Shown here: positions 53,923-62,918 of the stretch, piece after piece
Layout of the letters: the number at the start of each line of letters is the position of its first letter
Position numbering within the stretch: the stretch's first letter is position 1
Origin: Halorarum halophilum
GTDB taxonomy: Archaea; Halobacteriota; Halobacteria; Halobacteriales; Haloferacaceae
NCBI RefSeq assembly: GCF_013401515.1
Contig: NZ_CP058529.1
Span: 1,116,001 to 1,180,000, forward strand
Direction: 5' to 3'
Length of the DNA: 64,000 nucleotides
Translations under genes and position numbers: made by a program
Notes under the pieces: generated by a model
What the model was told of the DNA's origin: nothing
Seen by the model: only the letters and a program-made list of their open reading frames with translations
Database searches by the model: none

Positions 53923-55071
53923 ATGGGACGAATCAGAATCCAAGACCTGACGAAGCGGTTCGGAGACACGGTCGCGGTCGATCGGCTCGACCTCGACATC
54001 GCGGACAGCGAGTTCCTCGTGCTCGTCGGCCCCTCGGGCTGCGGGAAGTCGACGACGCTGCGCTGTCTCGCCGGCCTCGAGACGCCCTCGGCTGGCGACA
54101 TCTACATCGACGGTGACCACATGAACTACCGGGTGCCCCAGAAGCGCGACATCGCGATGGTGTTCCAGGACTACGCGCTCTACCCACACATGACCGTCCG
54201 CGGGAACATCAAGTTCGGCGTCGAGGAGGAGGAGGGGTACACGAAGGCCGAACGGATGGAGCGAGTCGAGGAGGTCGCCGACCTGCTCGGCATCACCGAC
54301 CTGCTCGGTCGGAAACCCGCGGAGCTCTCGGGCGGGCAACAGCAGCGCGTCGCGCTCGGACGTGCCATCGTCCGCGAGCCCGCGGTGTTCCTCATGGACG
54401 AGCCGCTCGCGAACCTCGACGCCAAGCTCCGGTCGGAGATGCGCACGGAGCTCCAGCAGCTCCAGAACCAGCTCGACGTGACGACGGTGTACGTCACGCA
54501 CAACCAGACGGAGGCGATGACGATGGGCGATCGCATCGCGGTCATGCGTGAGGGCCAGCTACAGCAGGTGGGCGAACCCCTCGAACTGTACCACGCGCCC
54601 GCGAACCAGTTCGTCGCCGGGTTCATCGGCGAGCCGATGATGAACTTCGTCCACGGCCGGCGCGAGGGCGAGACGTTCGCGAGCGACCACCTCGAGTACC
54701 CGCTGGAGCGCGACATCCTGTCGGACGTGGGCGAGGCGAGGGACATCGTCCTCGGCGTGCGCCCGGAGGACGTCGCCGTGGGCGAGCAGCCTCCCGCCGC
54801 GGAGGCCGACCTCGACGACCACGAGTTCCGCATGGACGTGAGCGTCGTGGAGCCACACGGCAACCAGAACGTCGTCCACCTGTCCCCGCCCGACGCGTCG
54901 GACGATCACGACGTTCTGCAGGCGGTGACCGAAGGGATGTACGTCACCTCCGCCGGCGAGTCCGTCGTCGTCGCCATCGAGCCCGACCACGTGCACGTGT
55001 TCGACGAGGCGACGGGCGAGGCGCTCCACAACCGCCGCCTCGAACCGAACGCGGAGGTCACCCACGTCTGA
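53923..55071 (+). CDS. xacJ: Sugar ABC transporter ATPase 1 (XacJ-like, MalK family)
   Basis: 382 residues: Walker A GPSGCGKSTT, Q-loop VFQDYALYP, signature LSGGQQQRVALGRA, Walker B VFLMDEPLANLD, H-loop region VYVTHNQTEAM, then the MalK-type C-terminal regulatory OB domain (LGVRPEDVAV, VVEPHGNQNVVHL). It energises import. A second, closely related ATPase follows directly, as in the Haloferax xac transporter, which also carries two. Confidence 0.9.
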   Translation: MGRIRIQDLTKRFGDTVAVDRLDLDIADSEFLVLVGPSGCGKSTTLRCLAGLETPSAGDIYIDGDHMNYRVPQKRDIAMVFQDYALYPHMTVRGNIKFGVEEEEGYTKAERMERVEEVADLLGITDLLGRKPAELSGGQQQRVALGRAIVREPAVFLMDEPLANLDAKLRSEMRTELQQLQNQLDVTTVYVTHNQTEAMTMGDRIAVMREGQLQQVGEPLELYHAPANQFVAGFIGEPMMNFVHGRREGETFASDHLEYPLERDILSDVGEARDIVLGVRPEDVAVGEQPPAAEADLDDHEFRMDVSVVEPHGNQNVVHLSPPDASDDHDVLQAVTEGMYVTSAGESVVVAIEPDHVHVFDEATGEALHNRRLEPNAEVTHV

Positions 55072-55083
55072 GGTGTTCACGGA

Positions 55084-56235
55084 ATGTCACAACTGCGACT
55101 CGACGACGTGAGCAAGGTGTTCACCGACGACGACGGAAACGACGTCGTCGCGGTCGACGACGTCTCGGTCGACATCGGGGACGGGGAGTTCCTCGTCCTC
55201 GTCGGCCCCTCGGGCTGTGGAAAGTCCACCACCCTGCGGATGATCGCCGGGCTCGAACGGATCACGGGCGGGGAGATCAGCCTCGGCGGGCGGACCCTGA
55301 ACGAGGTGCCGACCCAGGAGCGGGACATCGCGATGGTGTTCCAGTCGTACGCGCTCTACCCGCACATGACCGTCCGCGGCAACATGTCCTTCGGGCTCGA
55401 GGAGTCCACCGACCTGTCCGACGCCGAGATCCAGGAACTCGTCGAGGAGACCGCCGGGATGATGGGGATCGGCGACCTGCTCGATCGGAAACCCGCTGAG
55501 CTCTCGGGCGGGCAACAGCAGCGCGTCGCCCTCGGCCGCGCCATCGTCAGGGACCCCGAGGTGTTCCTCATGGACGAGCCGCTGTCGAACCTCGACGCGA
55601 AGCTCCGCTCGCAGATGCGAACCGAGCTCCAGCGTCTGCAGGCACGACTCGGTGTCACGACGGTGTACGTGACCCACGACCAGACGGAGGCGATGACGAT
55701 GGGCGACCGCATCGCCGTGATGAACGACGGCGAACTCCAGCAGGCGGGGACGCCACTGGAGCTGTACCACGAGCCCGTCAACCGCTTCGTCGCCGAGTTC
55801 ATCGGCGAGCCGTCGATGAACTTCCTCCACGGGGAGTTCGACGGGTCCGCGTTCCACGCCGGCCCAGTGGCCTACCCGTTCGACGACAGCGTGGCCGGAG
55901 CAGTCGGTGACGCCGACGACGTCGTCCTCGGAATCCGCCCGGAGGACGTGGACTTGCTCGACGCCGGCGAAACGGGGATGAACCCGGAACACGAGTTCGA
56001 GATGCAAGTGACTGTCGTCGAGCCGATGGGCGACGAGAACGTCGTCCACCTCGAGTTCCCCCACGCGGGCGGCGAGGCGGACGACCTGCTCGCGACGACG
56101 GGCGGCATGCGGACCTTCGTGGCGGGAAGTGCCGTGACCGTCCACGTACCGACCGACGCGATTCACGTGTTCGACGGCGAGACCGGTGAGGCGCTCCACA
56201 ACCGCCAGCTCCCGGACGATCGGCCTCCCGCCTGA
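55084..56235 (+). CDS. xacK: Sugar ABC transporter ATPase 2 (XacK-like, MalK family)
   Basis: 383 residues, the same layout as the preceding gene: Walker A GPSGCGKSTT, VFQSYALYP, LSGGQQQRVALGRA, VFLMDEPLSNLD, VYVTHDQTEAM and a C-terminal regulatory domain ending EALHNRQL. The H-loop here is THDQ as in MalK, while the upstream paralogue has THNQ. The two may form a heterodimer or serve alternative permeases. The gap of 12 bases places both in the operon. Confidence 0.9.
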   Translation: MSQLRLDDVSKVFTDDDGNDVVAVDDVSVDIGDGEFLVLVGPSGCGKSTTLRMIAGLERITGGEISLGGRTLNEVPTQERDIAMVFQSYALYPHMTVRGNMSFGLEESTDLSDAEIQELVEETAGMMGIGDLLDRKPAELSGGQQQRVALGRAIVRDPEVFLMDEPLSNLDAKLRSQMRTELQRLQARLGVTTVYVTHDQTEAMTMGDRIAVMNDGELQQAGTPLELYHEPVNRFVAEFIGEPSMNFLHGEFDGSAFHAGPVAYPFDDSVAGAVGDADDVVLGIRPEDVDLLDAGETGMNPEHEFEMQVTVVEPMGDENVVHLEFPHAGGEADDLLATTGGMRTFVAGSAVTVHVPTDAIHVFDGETGEALHNRQLPDDRPPA

Positions 56236-56315
56236 ACCACCGTTACCGCAGACTCGGGTCGTGAGTTGCCGTCGCCCCCGTTCGGATGTGGAGCGTCGCG
56301 CCCGACGCGTCGAGG

Positions 56316-57089
56316 TCAGAACGCGCTGTCGGCGAAGCCGCCGTCGACCGTGAGCACCTCGCCCGTCACGTAGGAGGCGGCGCCGCTGGCGAGGAAGATC
56401 GCCGCGCCGACGATTTCCTCGCGGTCCGCCACGCGGCCGAGCGGCGTTCGCTCGTCGATGCGCGTCCGCTTCTCGGTTCCCACGGCGTACGTGTCCGCGT
56501 TCTGCGGGGTGATGACGAACCCCGGCGCGACGGCGTTGACGCGGATCTCGGGCGCGAGTTCCTTCGCAGACGCACGCGTGAACGCCTCGACGCCGCCCTT
56601 CGCCGCCGAGTAGGCGGGGAGGTTCGCCATCGAGAGGCGCGCGGCCAGCGAGGAGACGTTGACGATGGCCCCGCCGTCGGCCATCGCGGGGACCATCGCC
56701 TGCGTGACGCGTCGGACGCCGTCGAGCGCGACGTCGGTGACGCGGTCCCACTCGTCCTCGTCGACGTCCGCGACCGATTGCCGCGAGATGGCGCCCTGCG
56801 ACGCGACGACGACGTCCACGCCGCCCATCGCGTCCACGGCCGCCTCGCGAACGCCATCGAGCGTCGCTCGGTCCGTGACGTCACACGTCACGCGGGCCGT
56901 GTCCGCGCCGCGCTCCTCGATCGCCGTCGCGGTCTCCTCGACCGCCGCCTCGCTCCTGCTCGTCGCGACGACGTCCGCGCCCTCCGCCGCGAACCCGAGC
57001 GCGATCGCCTGCCCGATCCCGCTCGTCCCGCCGACGACGACGACCCGCCTGCCGTCGACGCCGATCGGCGTGTGTTCGTATTCGACCAT
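56316..57089 (-). CDS. SDR-family oxidoreductase in the sugar cluster
   Basis: 257 residues of a classical short-chain dehydrogenase: GGTSGIGQAIALGFA (NAD(P) binding), an Asp in TCDVTD, the catalytic Ser in VNVSSLAARLS, YSAAKGG (Tyr-x3-Lys) and a final GGFADSAF. The absence of a basic residue in the first loop does not settle cofactor choice. Its position between the transporter and the aldose dehydrogenase suggests a sugar or sugar-acid substrate, which is inference. The ATG at 57089 is preferred. A perfect 12-base palindrome CGGAAGCTTCCG (57128-57139) lies about 40 bases upstream. Confidence 0.8.
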   Translation of the reverse strand: MVEYEHTPIGVDGRRVVVVGGTSGIGQAIALGFAAEGADVVATSRSEAAVEETATAIEERGADTARVTCDVTDRATLDGVREAAVDAMGGVDVVVASQGAISRQSVADVDEDEWDRVTDVALDGVRRVTQAMVPAMADGGAIVNVSSLAARLSMANLPAYSAAKGGVEAFTRASAKELAPEIRVNAVAPGFVITPQNADTYAVGTEKRTRIDERTPLGRVADREEIVGAAIFLASGAASYVTGEVLTVDGGFADSAF

Positions 57090-57276
57090 ACCCGTACTCC
57101 ACGCCGGTTCGACTAGTAGGTTTGGGGCGGAAGCTTCCGAACTGACGGGACCGGGGCGTTCGGCGGACCACGGACTGAGGTCCGACGGCTCCGAACCCGG
57201 CCCGCAACGACGGGATACTTCGGGTCCGAATCGGCGTTCGACGGCGGAAAACTCCGGGCGGGCGGCCACCCGCGTT

Positions 57277-57292
57277 CCCTCGTAACCAAGGG
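57277..57292. promoter_or_regulatory. Inverted repeat upstream of aldose dehydrogenase promoter
   Basis: CCCT and AGGG with an eight-base spacer lie directly before the TATA-like TTTTAGAC (57293), about 30 bases before the ATG at 57324. Four-base arms are short enough to occur by chance. Confidence 0.3.
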
Positions 57293-57323
57293 TTTTAGAC
57301 TCGGCTTTCTGTACTGGGGGACG

Positions 57324-58394
57324 ATGAAAGACTGGCTCGATGGCTACGACGCGCGGGAGTGGCAGACGACATCGGAGGGCACCGTCAGGTACGCCCTCAT
57401 CGGCTTGGGCTGGTGGACCATCGACGTCGCGCTGCCCGCGATCGAGGAGTCCGACCTCGGGGAGGCGACGGTGCTGGTGAGCAGCACGTCCGAGAAGGCC
57501 GAACGGCTCGCTTCGGAACACGACGTCGGCGCCGGCATCAGCTACGACGAGTTCCACGAGGGCGCGGCGAGCGACTCCTACGACGCCGTCTACGTCGGCA
57601 CGCCGAACGCCTACCACCTCGAATACGCCGAGACCGCCGCCGAGCTCGGCAAGGCGATCCTCTGCGAGAAGCCCATGGAGGCGACCGTCGAGCGCGCGGA
57701 GCGGATGGTCGAGACCTGCGAGGACGCCGACGTTCCGCTGATGATCGCCTACCGGATGCACACCGACCCCGCCATCCAGCGGTGCCGGGAGCTCATCGAG
57801 GACGGCTTCATCGGCGAGCCCGTCTCGGTGTACGGCAACAACAGCCAGCCGCTGCTCGAGATGATCCCGGACCCGGACCAATGGCGGCTCGATCCAGACC
57901 TCTCCGGGTACGGCACCTCGGTGATGGACCTCGGGATCTACTCCATCAACACTGCGCGGTACCTGCTCGACCGCGACCCGGTGGCCGTCCAGTCGCGGAT
58001 GTCCTCGACCCACGAGGCGTTCTCGGACGTCCCCGACGAGCGCTCCTCGGCCATCCTGGTGCTGGAGGACGACGTCGGGATGGTCACGACCGACAGCCAG
58101 AACGCCCACGAGGACACCGAACTCAAGATAACCGGGACCGAGGGGCAGATCGACATCCAGCCCGCGTTCCACGGGGAGTGCACGCTCCACCTCTCGCGGA
58201 ACGACGTCTCCGTCACCGTCGAGCACGAGGAGTTCGACGCCCAGGGGGAGATGCGCGAGGAGTTCGACTACTTCGCCGACCGCGTGCTCACCGGCGGCGA
58301 CATCCACGCCGACGGGCGGCACGGGCTGACCGACATGCGCACCATCGAGGCCATCCACGAGGCCGCCGAGAGCGGCGACGTGGTGGAGCTGTAA
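57324..58394 (+). CDS. xacA: Gfo/Idh/MocA aldose 1-dehydrogenase (D-xylose dehydrogenase, XacA-like)
   Basis: 356 residues. N-terminal Rossmann fold with ALIGLGWWTIDVALPAI, the dinucleotide site continuing VLVSSTSEKAERLA, the catalytic EKP motif in ILCEKPMEATVERA, then the C-terminal beta-sheet domain (DPDQWRLDPDLSG, VMDLGIYSINTARYLL). It strongly resembles, as I recall it, the Haloferax NADP-dependent D-xylose dehydrogenase, including the lead GWW and MHTDPA segments. It would oxidise the imported pentose to its lactone, feeding the SMP-30 lactonase. It has its own promoter and an upstream dyad. Confidence 0.85.
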   Translation: MKDWLDGYDAREWQTTSEGTVRYALIGLGWWTIDVALPAIEESDLGEATVLVSSTSEKAERLASEHDVGAGISYDEFHEGAASDSYDAVYVGTPNAYHLEYAETAAELGKAILCEKPMEATVERAERMVETCEDADVPLMIAYRMHTDPAIQRCRELIEDGFIGEPVSVYGNNSQPLLEMIPDPDQWRLDPDLSGYGTSVMDLGIYSINTARYLLDRDPVAVQSRMSSTHEAFSDVPDERSSAILVLEDDVGMVTTDSQNAHEDTELKITGTEGQIDIQPAFHGECTLHLSRNDVSVTVEHEEFDAQGEMREEFDYFADRVLTGGDIHADGRHGLTDMRTIEAIHEAAESGDVVEL

Positions 58395-58968
58395 GGTCGG
58401 CGTCCGCGATGGCGGTCGGCCCCCTATCGACCCGTCTCGATCGGCGGACGATCCGCTCTTTCGTCCTAACCGCCTCACGCATCCATCACTCATATACGAA
58501 TTCTATTATTTTCCCGAACCAACCTGATCCCATATATTTATTCAGGAGTTCGGTACTGTTCCCGAATGCGTTTTCTCTCCCCCGGTCGCCTACCCCGAAT
58601 CCGGCGTTCTATTCCCTATCTCGGCGAAGTTCTGCCGGATTATCCAGCTCCCGACGAACCCACAGTCGCGATCACCACGACGTCATCCCGGTCGGAGTCA
58701 TCGGCCCGACGAATTCGATCCTCGAACGATGACTGCTTAGCGGACAGTTCTCGCCAGTTCGGTTGATCAATCCCGAACAGCGGACCGAACCTGTACGGAC
58801 CCCCAGGGGTTTATTTTCTAGTATATATGTATAATTGGTAGTTTGCCGATCGTGGCGTGGTTCCGTACTTCCATCTCGGCCCGAGCGAAGGGTGGAGTCC
58901 TCACAACTGACTGGGTACGCGATCCAGTGACGAACGAAAAAGGCGGATCGAGTCGTCCGACCTCGTCC
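58395..58968. other. Intergenic region with a possible 66-codon ORF
   Basis: About 570 bases. A TATA-like CATATATTTATTC (58531-58543) precedes a 66-codon plus-strand frame at 58566-58766 (MRFLSPGRLPRIRRS, Ser/Arg-rich). The translation is not haloarchaeal in character, so it is not called. Two more AT-rich patches lie at 58495-58540 and 58815-58845. No other gene is seen. Confidence 0.35.
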
Positions 58969-59328
58969 TCAAGCGCCGGCCATGTTCCGGCAGGACTCCG
59001 CGCACTCGCGGACCACCTCGGCGCAGGCCTGGCAGTGGTCGTGGTCGTGCCGCTCGCACTCCTCCGCGCACTCCTCACAGACACCGGCGCAGACCTCCGC
59101 GAGACCGGTACTGTAGTTGGAGTTGCGGGCCATGAATCGGGCGTGCAGGGAGGCGACGTCGGCGACGTCGCGACAGAGGCGGATGCACTTCTCCATCCCC
59201 TCCCCCTCGTCGATGCACTCGTCGGCGCACCACTCGCACACCTCGGCGGCCTCGAAACAGTTCTCGAGACACTCGCGCTGTTCGTCGCTCAGGTGGTCGA
59301 TCTTGGACGCGGTATCTGCTAGTGACAT
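58969..59328 (-). CDS. Cysteine-rich four-helix copper-binding protein (DUF326)
   Basis: 119 residues with 15 cysteines, most spaced as CxxxC along predicted helices (ECLENCFEAAEVCEWCADEC, VCAGVCEECAEEC, CQACAEVVRECAESC). This is the DUF326 / copper-storage-protein-like four-helix bundle that binds multiple Cu(I) ions within the bundle. There is no signal peptide, so it would act in the cytoplasm. It sits 103 bases downstream of the PQQ-like propeller gene on the same strand. Confidence 0.85.
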   Translation of the reverse strand: MSLADTASKIDHLSDEQRECLENCFEAAEVCEWCADECIDEGEGMEKCIRLCRDVADVASLHARFMARNSNYSTGLAEVCAGVCEECAEECERHDHDHCQACAEVVRECAESCRNMAGA

Positions 59329-59431
59329 CGCGGGCCGTATTTCGGGAGTGACGCGGGTTCTCGTTGTTGTTGCAAATACAAGGACGGCGGTCGGGGCGCG
59401 CCTTCCGGCGGCCCGAACCCGGTGACGACAC

Positions 59432-60919
59432 CTACAGATCCTGGGGTCGGTGGTCGGGCCCGACCTCGGCCTCGCTGGATTCCAGCGCCAGGATCCTGGA
59501 GGCCGAGTCGCGGTCGTCGCCCGTCGTCTTCACGAAGAGGCCGCGGTCCGTGACGACGGGCGTCAGCGCGTAGAGTTCGTCTTCACCGCCGTTCTCCGGC
59601 GGTTCCGCGTAGGCCCAGCGAACGGAGCCGTCGGCGGCGTCGACGGCCGCCACGGTCGGATACTCGCCGATGGGCTCCGTGTCGTAGTACTTCCGCGAGG
59701 CGTCCTCGGTGAGCGGCACGTCAGTTCCCACGTACACCGTCCCCCGTGTCGCGGTGGGCGACCCGAGGAGGTGATGCGCGGAGTTCAACTGCCACCGTTC
59801 GTCGCCGGATTCGGCGTCGAGCGCCCACAGGGAGGACGGTGAGGCGAGGGTATCCGCCGAGCGATCGGCGGTCGTGAAGACGTAGATCGAACCGTCGGCC
59901 AGCACGGGAGCGCTCAGGTGCGGGCGCGGCTCGCCACAGAGTTCGGTGAGCGAACGGTTCCAGAGACGGCTCCCGTCCTCGAGCGACTGCGCGACGACGG
60001 CGTTCTCGTCCCCGGTCCGCGTCGCGTAGTAGATGGCGTCCTCGCCGACGGCGACGGATATCGGTTCGCCCTGTCGCTGATCGGCGTCGACGTCCGGGGG
60101 CAGATCGTGCTTCCAGTGCAGGGAGCCGTCGGCGAGTGAGAGCCCGCCGAGCGACCCGCCGTCGGGGCCTTCGAGCCGGGCGTAGACGGTGTCGTCACGA
60201 ACGGCGAGGAGGTACGACTCCGTCAGGTCGAGTTCGACTGTCCACTCCCGTTCCCCGGTATCGGTGTCGACGGCGGAGACCAGGTTGTTGCGAAGGTCCT
60301 GCGCGACGAGCGTGTCCCCCGCCAGAATCGGGTTCCGCCAGTGGGGCGCGTCGCGGTGGGTCCACTCCACCTCGCCCGTCTCGGCGTCGAACGCGAACAG
60401 GCCGCCGTACGCCCACTCTCCGTCGTTGTTGTGGGCGGTGCTCGCGACGTACACCGTCCCGTCGCCGACCGCGGGCGGGTCTTGGACGTCGCCCAGCCCC
60501 TCCTCCGGCGACCCCCCGGCCCCGTCGCGGCTCGGCGGTTCGTAGGTCCACTCCCGCTCGCCCGTCCCCGCGTCGAAAGCTCGGAGCTCGTTCGCGCCGG
60601 TGACGTCGTCCACCATTCCGGTCAGGAAGACGCGGCCGTCCCCGACGGAGAGTTCCGTCGGCGTCGACGGGTCGTTGTTATCGCCGACGTAGAATCGCTT
60701 CGTCGCGGAGGGACCGACGTCCACCGCTTCGGAGAACCCGGTTCGGGCGGGTCCGCCTCGATACATCGGCCACGTGTACGACTCGTCGCTCTCGCTGTCG
60801 TCGTCCCCCGCATCGTCGCCCGATTGTGCGGCGACAGAGATCCCGGCGCTCGTGAGGAGGGCAGTTCCGACTGTCGTACCGGCGGCCTTGAGGACCGACC
60901 GGCGCGGCGCATCTGTCAT
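59432..60919 (-). CDS. Tat-exported PQQ-like beta-propeller protein
   Basis: 495 residues. N-terminal twin-arginine signal RRSVLKAAGTTVGTALL ends near residue 30, followed by an acidic Asp/Ser stretch. About seven PQQ-enzyme-like blades follow, each ending in G-x-x-x-W (TGEREWTYE, ETGEVEWTH, DTGEREWTV, DGSLHWKHD, DGSRLWNRS, SGDERWQLN, DGSVRWAYA). No PQQ-dehydrogenase catalytic Asp or cytochrome domain is apparent, so it is probably a binding or scaffold propeller rather than an enzyme. The start MTDAPRRS at 60919 places the twin arginines correctly. Confidence 0.8.
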   Translation of the reverse strand: MTDAPRRSVLKAAGTTVGTALLTSAGISVAAQSGDDAGDDDSESDESYTWPMYRGGPARTGFSEAVDVGPSATKRFYVGDNNDPSTPTELSVGDGRVFLTGMVDDVTGANELRAFDAGTGEREWTYEPPSRDGAGGSPEEGLGDVQDPPAVGDGTVYVASTAHNNDGEWAYGGLFAFDAETGEVEWTHRDAPHWRNPILAGDTLVAQDLRNNLVSAVDTDTGEREWTVELDLTESYLLAVRDDTVYARLEGPDGGSLGGLSLADGSLHWKHDLPPDVDADQRQGEPISVAVGEDAIYYATRTGDENAVVAQSLEDGSRLWNRSLTELCGEPRPHLSAPVLADGSIYVFTTADRSADTLASPSSLWALDAESGDERWQLNSAHHLLGSPTATRGTVYVGTDVPLTEDASRKYYDTEPIGEYPTVAAVDAADGSVRWAYAEPPENGGEDELYALTPVVTDRGLFVKTTGDDRDSASRILALESSEAEVGPDHRPQDL

Positions 60920-61234
60920 GACTCCGACCAGTCCGTCGGGGGAGAGGGACATGATTATTGGTCACATAAGCAGGCGTGAAATCACGTAAAATACGCCACC
61001 GGTCGTCCCAGTTGTCGGTCGGGGAGGTGTTCCGTCCGATTTCCTAACGACGCCGACCCTCTCGGCCGGACCTGACCTTCGAGGTATCGAACCGGCCGGT
61101 GGTGGATGTAGCTGTCCGTCGACAGGCTCACCGTCGCGAGCGGTACTCGCTCCTCCTGTACGACGACGGGGATTCGAAACTGTCGGAGGGGATCCCGGTC
61201 TGAGTGGACTCCCCCCGGGTCGCCGAATCCCCGA
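60920..61234. other. Intergenic region, no gene called
   Basis: About 315 bases. AT-rich sequence at 60950-61000 probably holds the promoter of the propeller gene. A short plus-strand frame ending near 61203 (ERYSLLLYDDGDSKLSEGI) looks like a protein fragment but lacks a start. Confidence 0.35.
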
Positions 61235-61618
61235 TCAGTCCGCGTCGGTACGGCGGGCCAGCCCGTCGAGCAGGAACTCGGCCGAGGAGCGCGTCGTGGC
61301 GAGTGGGATGTCGTGGACGTCGCAGATGCGCAACAGCGCCGTGATGTCCGGTTCGTGCGCCTGGGCGGTGAGCGGATCGCGCAGGAAGACGATCCCGTCG
61401 AGTTTGTCCTCGGCGACCTCGGCGCCGATCATCAGGTCCCCGCCGATCGGTCCGGACTGCTTTCGTTCGACGGTCAGTCCGGTCTCCTCCATTATGCGCT
61501 TTCCCGTCGTGCCCGTCCCGACGAGCTCGAAGGTCGAGAGCAGGTCCTCGTAGGAACGCGCGAGGTCGATGATCTCCGCCTTCTCCTCGTCGTGTGCGAT
61601 CAGCGCGACGCGGACCAT
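61235..61618 (-). CDS. mgsA: Methylglyoxal synthase
   Basis: 127 residues matching methylglyoxal synthase along its length: ALIAHDEEKAEII, TGTTGKRI (phosphate site), SGPIGGDLMIGA, FLRDPLTAQAHEPDI (catalytic Asp and His) and LLRICDVHDIPLATT. It converts dihydroxyacetone phosphate to methylglyoxal and phosphate, a bypass around the lower glycolytic steps. The ATG at 61618 gives the normal length; the longer upstream frame is not family-like. Confidence 0.9.
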   Translation of the reverse strand: MVRVALIAHDEEKAEIIDLARSYEDLLSTFELVGTGTTGKRIMEETGLTVERKQSGPIGGDLMIGAEVAEDKLDGIVFLRDPLTAQAHEPDITALLRICDVHDIPLATTRSSAEFLLDGLARRTDAD

Positions 61619-61793
61619 AGTATCCCTTCCCGACGAACCCGGATAGGATTGGGGCCCCGAAGCAGGGGTGGATGGGATCGACGGGAGAGGGTTCGACGCG
61701 TCCCGAACAGGGCGATCGACGAAAGGGCCGAGGGACATGCGGAGCAAGCGGCGGTCGAATCACTCGATCGGAACCCGGGCGGATGCAGCACGT

Positions 61794-62594
61794 TCACGGC
61801 GGTGCCGTGACACCGTCGGACTCCAGCGGGAAATCGTTCATCACTGCGAGCACGGCGTCCTGCCCCCAGTGGGTGATCGTTCGCCACTGGACTGTGGTCC
61901 GCTTCTGCTCGCCGCCGAAACCGACCAGCGTCCGGTCGCGGCAGACGTGTTCCTCCCGGTCTTCGACGATCCGGCTCAGTACCGCGTCGATCTCGCCCCG
62001 CTCGTCGGGGTGGACCAGTTCCCGGACGTCCCTCCCGAGCAAGGCATCCGGCTGATCCGCACCGAACAGGCCGCTGCTCGTCGCGCTCGCCGTGATGATG
62101 GTCCCATCGGGTTCGACCACGATGGCGGCCGGAGCGAACTCCTTCCAGAAGACGAGTTCGCGTTCGACCGCGTCGAGGCGATCCTGCATCCGTGCTCTGG
62201 ACACCAGCGTGCCGATCCGGTTCGCCAGCAGGGCGAACTGGTCGATCCCGCCGCTCTTCTGCTGGTAGTCGCTGACGCCGGCGGAGATCGCGAGGCTGGC
62301 GACCTCCTCGCTCCCCCTCGCCGTCAGGAGGACGAACGGAACGTCCGGAAACTCCGACCTGACGGTTACCAGGAACTCGAGTCCGTCCATTTGGGGCATC
62401 TCGTAGTCGCTCAGAACGCAGTCGATCTCGTTCCCGTCGGCGTACAATCGGGCGAGTCCATCGGCAGCGGTCGTCTCCGAGAGAACGGTAAGTCGGTCGT
62501 GTTCCCGCTCGAGCATCGTCGCGGCGAGTTCGAGGAAGGAGCGGTCGTCATCGACGTGGAGGACGGTGAGCTGGGACGCCGACTTGTCTTCCAT
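61794..62594 (-). CDS. REC-PAS signalling protein
   Basis: 266 residues: an N-terminal receiver domain (VLHVDDDRSFLELAATML, phospho-acceptor Asp in CVLSDYEMPQMDG, VLLTARG, KS in YQQKSGGIDQ) joined by a helical linker (LVSRARMQDRLDAVERE) to a PAS domain (FAPAAIVVEPDGTIITASA, FGADQPDALLGRDVRELVH). There is no kinase or HTH domain, so it is a truncated-type regulator. The start MEDKSASQL at 62594 is preferred. It is followed on the same strand by methylglyoxal synthase. Confidence 0.85.
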   Translation of the reverse strand: MEDKSASQLTVLHVDDDRSFLELAATMLEREHDRLTVLSETTAADGLARLYADGNEIDCVLSDYEMPQMDGLEFLVTVRSEFPDVPFVLLTARGSEEVASLAISAGVSDYQQKSGGIDQFALLANRIGTLVSRARMQDRLDAVERELVFWKEFAPAAIVVEPDGTIITASATSSGLFGADQPDALLGRDVRELVHPDERGEIDAVLSRIVEDREEHVCRDRTLVGFGGEQKRTTVQWRTITHWGQDAVLAVMNDFPLESDGVTAPP

Positions 62595-62918
62595 GGAGTT
62601 CTGTACCGAGATTAGACATGTAGTAGTTTCTATGTATACTTTACATGTTTTCGTGATTGGATGTATGTAAACGCCAGTCCTCGGTACCAACCAGGATCCA
62701 ATCACTACCAGGAAGCGGAGGAGTGAACACAGCGTGGCCAGCCATTCCCGTTTACCGATCATTCCCTCGTTCCATCCAGAGTACAATTCGAGGCAGCGAA
62801 GGGAAACCGAATACGGGAGAATGGGGAACGCGGATAGCCAGAATCCACACCGGTCACTGGGGCACGGCGAACTGAGCCAGGGGGAGCTCCCCCGTAACCC
62901 CCGGAATGAGACCGGTTG
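62595..62918. other. Intergenic region, no gene seen
   Basis: About 320 bases. AT-rich sequence at 62600-62680 (GTATACTTTACATG and repeats of TATGTA) is the likely promoter of the REC-PAS gene. No coding frame is seen beyond it. Confidence 0.35.

Noticed and set aside
58566-58766. 66-codon ORF with a good TATA box upstream
   Set aside because: Translation is basic and Ser/Arg-rich, unlike haloarchaeal proteins, with no recognisable features. The TATA box may belong to another transcript or be chance.
61085-61203. Open plus-strand fragment ending in YSLLLYDDGDSKLSEGI
   Set aside because: Looks protein-like but lacks a start codon and extends fewer than 50 codons; possibly a relic, not enough to call.
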